NCBI GenBank assembly: GCA_905216095.1
Contig: CAJMSQ010000007.1
Span: 1 to 64,000 of the forward strand
DNA: 64,000 nucleotides
Direction of reading: 5' to 3'
Origin: an uncultured bacterium
GTDB taxonomy: Bacteria > Bacteroidota > Bacteroidia > Bacteroidales > Bacteroidaceae
Program-made: the position numbers and the translations under genes
In this document: in pieces, positions 63,439 through 64,000 of the stretch
Position numbering within the stretch: position 1 is the first letter of the stretch
Layout: each line of letters starts with the position of its first letter
The notes under the pieces: generated by a model
Seen by the model: only the letters and a program-made list of their open reading frames with translations
The model's database searches: none
What the model was told of the DNA's origin: nothing

Positions 63439-63648
63439 TTATTTGTTCTTGTGGCGGTTGGCCCGACGTGCGCGGATGTCGGCTTTTTTCTTGGCCGAAC
63501 CGGAACCATGCGCCCCGGTGGTGTATCCTTTCTTGCGGGCTTTCGTTTTTACCTTGTCGGTAGCCGGCGCGGGATTCGTGTTAGATTTCTTGAACACGAT
63601 TCCGCTCGTCATGGCCTGCGTGATTTCTTCCTTATTCGCTTTTCTCAT
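63439..63648 (-). CDS. Small basic protein of unknown function
   Basis: The 69-residue protein MRKANKEEITQAMTSGIVFKK ends in AKKKADIRARRANRHKNK and is very rich in Lys and Arg. It has no signal peptide or membrane segment. The basic tail suggests RNA or ribosome binding, but I do not recognise the family. It lies between purH and a terminator, both on the minus strand, so it has its own unit or is downstream of purH. Confidence 0.6.
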   Translation of the reverse strand: MRKANKEEITQAMTSGIVFKKSNTNPAPATDKVKTKARKKGYTTGAHGSGSAKKKADIRARRANRHKNK

Positions 63649-63705
63649 GGTGATGAAGACGCTGTACGGATGCCACGGATGCCCGCAGCGGGTTTATAAG
63701 TGGAC

Positions 63706-63742
63706 AGTGAGTGGCGGTGAAAAGGCTTCTCCGCCACTCACT
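63706..63742 (-). terminator. purH terminator
   Basis: A perfect 12-base stem, AGTGAGTGGCGG with CCGCCACTCACT (63706-63717 with 63731-63742), lies 22 bases past the purH stop. No clear T-run follows on the minus strand. Confidence 0.65.
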
Positions 63743-63764
63743 CCCATTGTCTCGCACGATAATA

Positions 63765-64000
63765 TCAATGATGGAAAAGGCGGATGCCCGTGAAAGTCAT
63801 GGCAATGCCGTATTTGTCGCACGTAGCGATGACATGGTCGTCACGCACCGAGCCTCCGGCCTGCGCCACATACTCCACGCCGCTCTTGTGTGCCCGTTCG
63901 ATGTTGTCGCCAAAGGGGAAGAACGCATCCGACCCAAGGCTGACGCCCGTATTCTGAGCAATCCACGCCTTTTTTTCCTCGGCCGTGAGCGGTTGCGGGC
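63765..64000 (-). CDS. purH: Bifunctional AICAR transformylase/IMP cyclohydrolase, C-terminal part
   Basis: The minus strand from the window edge reads PQPLTAEEKKAWIAQNTGVS, LGSDAFFPFGDNIERAHKSG, VEYVAQAGGSVRDDHVIATC and DKYGIAMTFTGIRLFHH, then stops (63767-63765). This is the C-terminal end of PurH, including the KSGVEYVAQAGGS and RLFHH ending. The N-terminal part lies outside the window. Confidence 0.93.
   Translation of the reverse strand, partial: PQPLTAEEKKAWIAQNTGVSLGSDAFFPFGDNIERAHKSGVEYVAQAGGSVRDDHVIATCDKYGIAMTFTGIRLFHH

Overview
The window looks like chromosomal DNA from the Bacteroidales, probably a Prevotellaceae-type gut organism (Paraprevotella would fit, but the sequence alone does not prove it). 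The evidence: many promoters have the Bacteroidetes form (TTG or TTTG, about 19 bases, then TAnnTTTG); a type IX secretion system (T9SS) sortase PorU and its partner PorV are encoded; two secreted proteins end in T9SS-type C-terminal domains; and there are Bacteroidetes families (DUF4290, DUF4348, DUF3078, DUF4250, HU-CCDC81/SPOR). I see no phage, insertion sequence, rRNA operon or CRISPR array.

Layout. 1-5 kb: a cut tRNA-Thr, the SRP RNA, dnaK with a sigma-54-like promoter, truA and the S6-S18-L9 operon, all on the minus strand. 5-12 kb: a prolyl-tRNA deacylase homologue, a large secreted GH84 hexosaminidase and valS. 12-18 kb: a repeated promoter/terminator element, NDH-2, riboflavin synthase, a lipoprotein, ribosomal protein S1 and a SIMPL protein. 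18-26 kb: a minus-strand T9SS operon (DUF3078, degenerate FAH-fold protein, PorU, PorV, IspF). 26-32 kb: a second copy of the element, MutS2, a T9SS-exported M6 protease and a thioredoxin-like lipid-facing or periplasmic protein with foreign-looking codon use. 32-43 kb: MBL-fold hydrolase, MurB, DUF4348 lipoprotein, TamB, serine dehydratase and class 3 fructose bisphosphatase. 43-47 kb: HU-SPOR, FHA, a secreted unknown, and an ECF sigma operon followed by tandem palindromes. 47-54 kb: a housekeeping run hemW, tsaB, DUF4290, murA, rimM, dxr, rseP. 54-64 kb: a third copy of the element (minus strand), a DUF1934 protein, a fused NfnAB transhydrogenase, a repeat-rich secreted protein, a PycB-like carboxyltransferase, a RecD-like helicase, DUF4250, a VanZ-like protein, a small basic protein and the end of purH.

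How it fits together. The T9SS operon and its two cargo-like proteins form one export theme: PorU/PorV process and anchor proteins such as the GH84 glycosidase and the M6 protease. Envelope building is a second theme (MurA, MurB, Dxr, IspF, RseP, TamB, SPOR). Anaerobic energy metabolism is a third (NfnAB, NDH-2, PycB, serine dehydratase, Fbp).

The most unusual signal is a roughly 250-bp element present three times (12078-12329, 25950-26200 and, on the minus strand, 54594-54866). Each copy has imperfect terminal inverted repeats, an almost identical strong promoter, and about 40 bases later a GC hairpin plus T-run whose paired bases change together between copies. It reads as a dispersed family of very short terminated RNAs, or a promoter-bearing MITE-like repeat. 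The middles of the copies have diverged while the ends have not.
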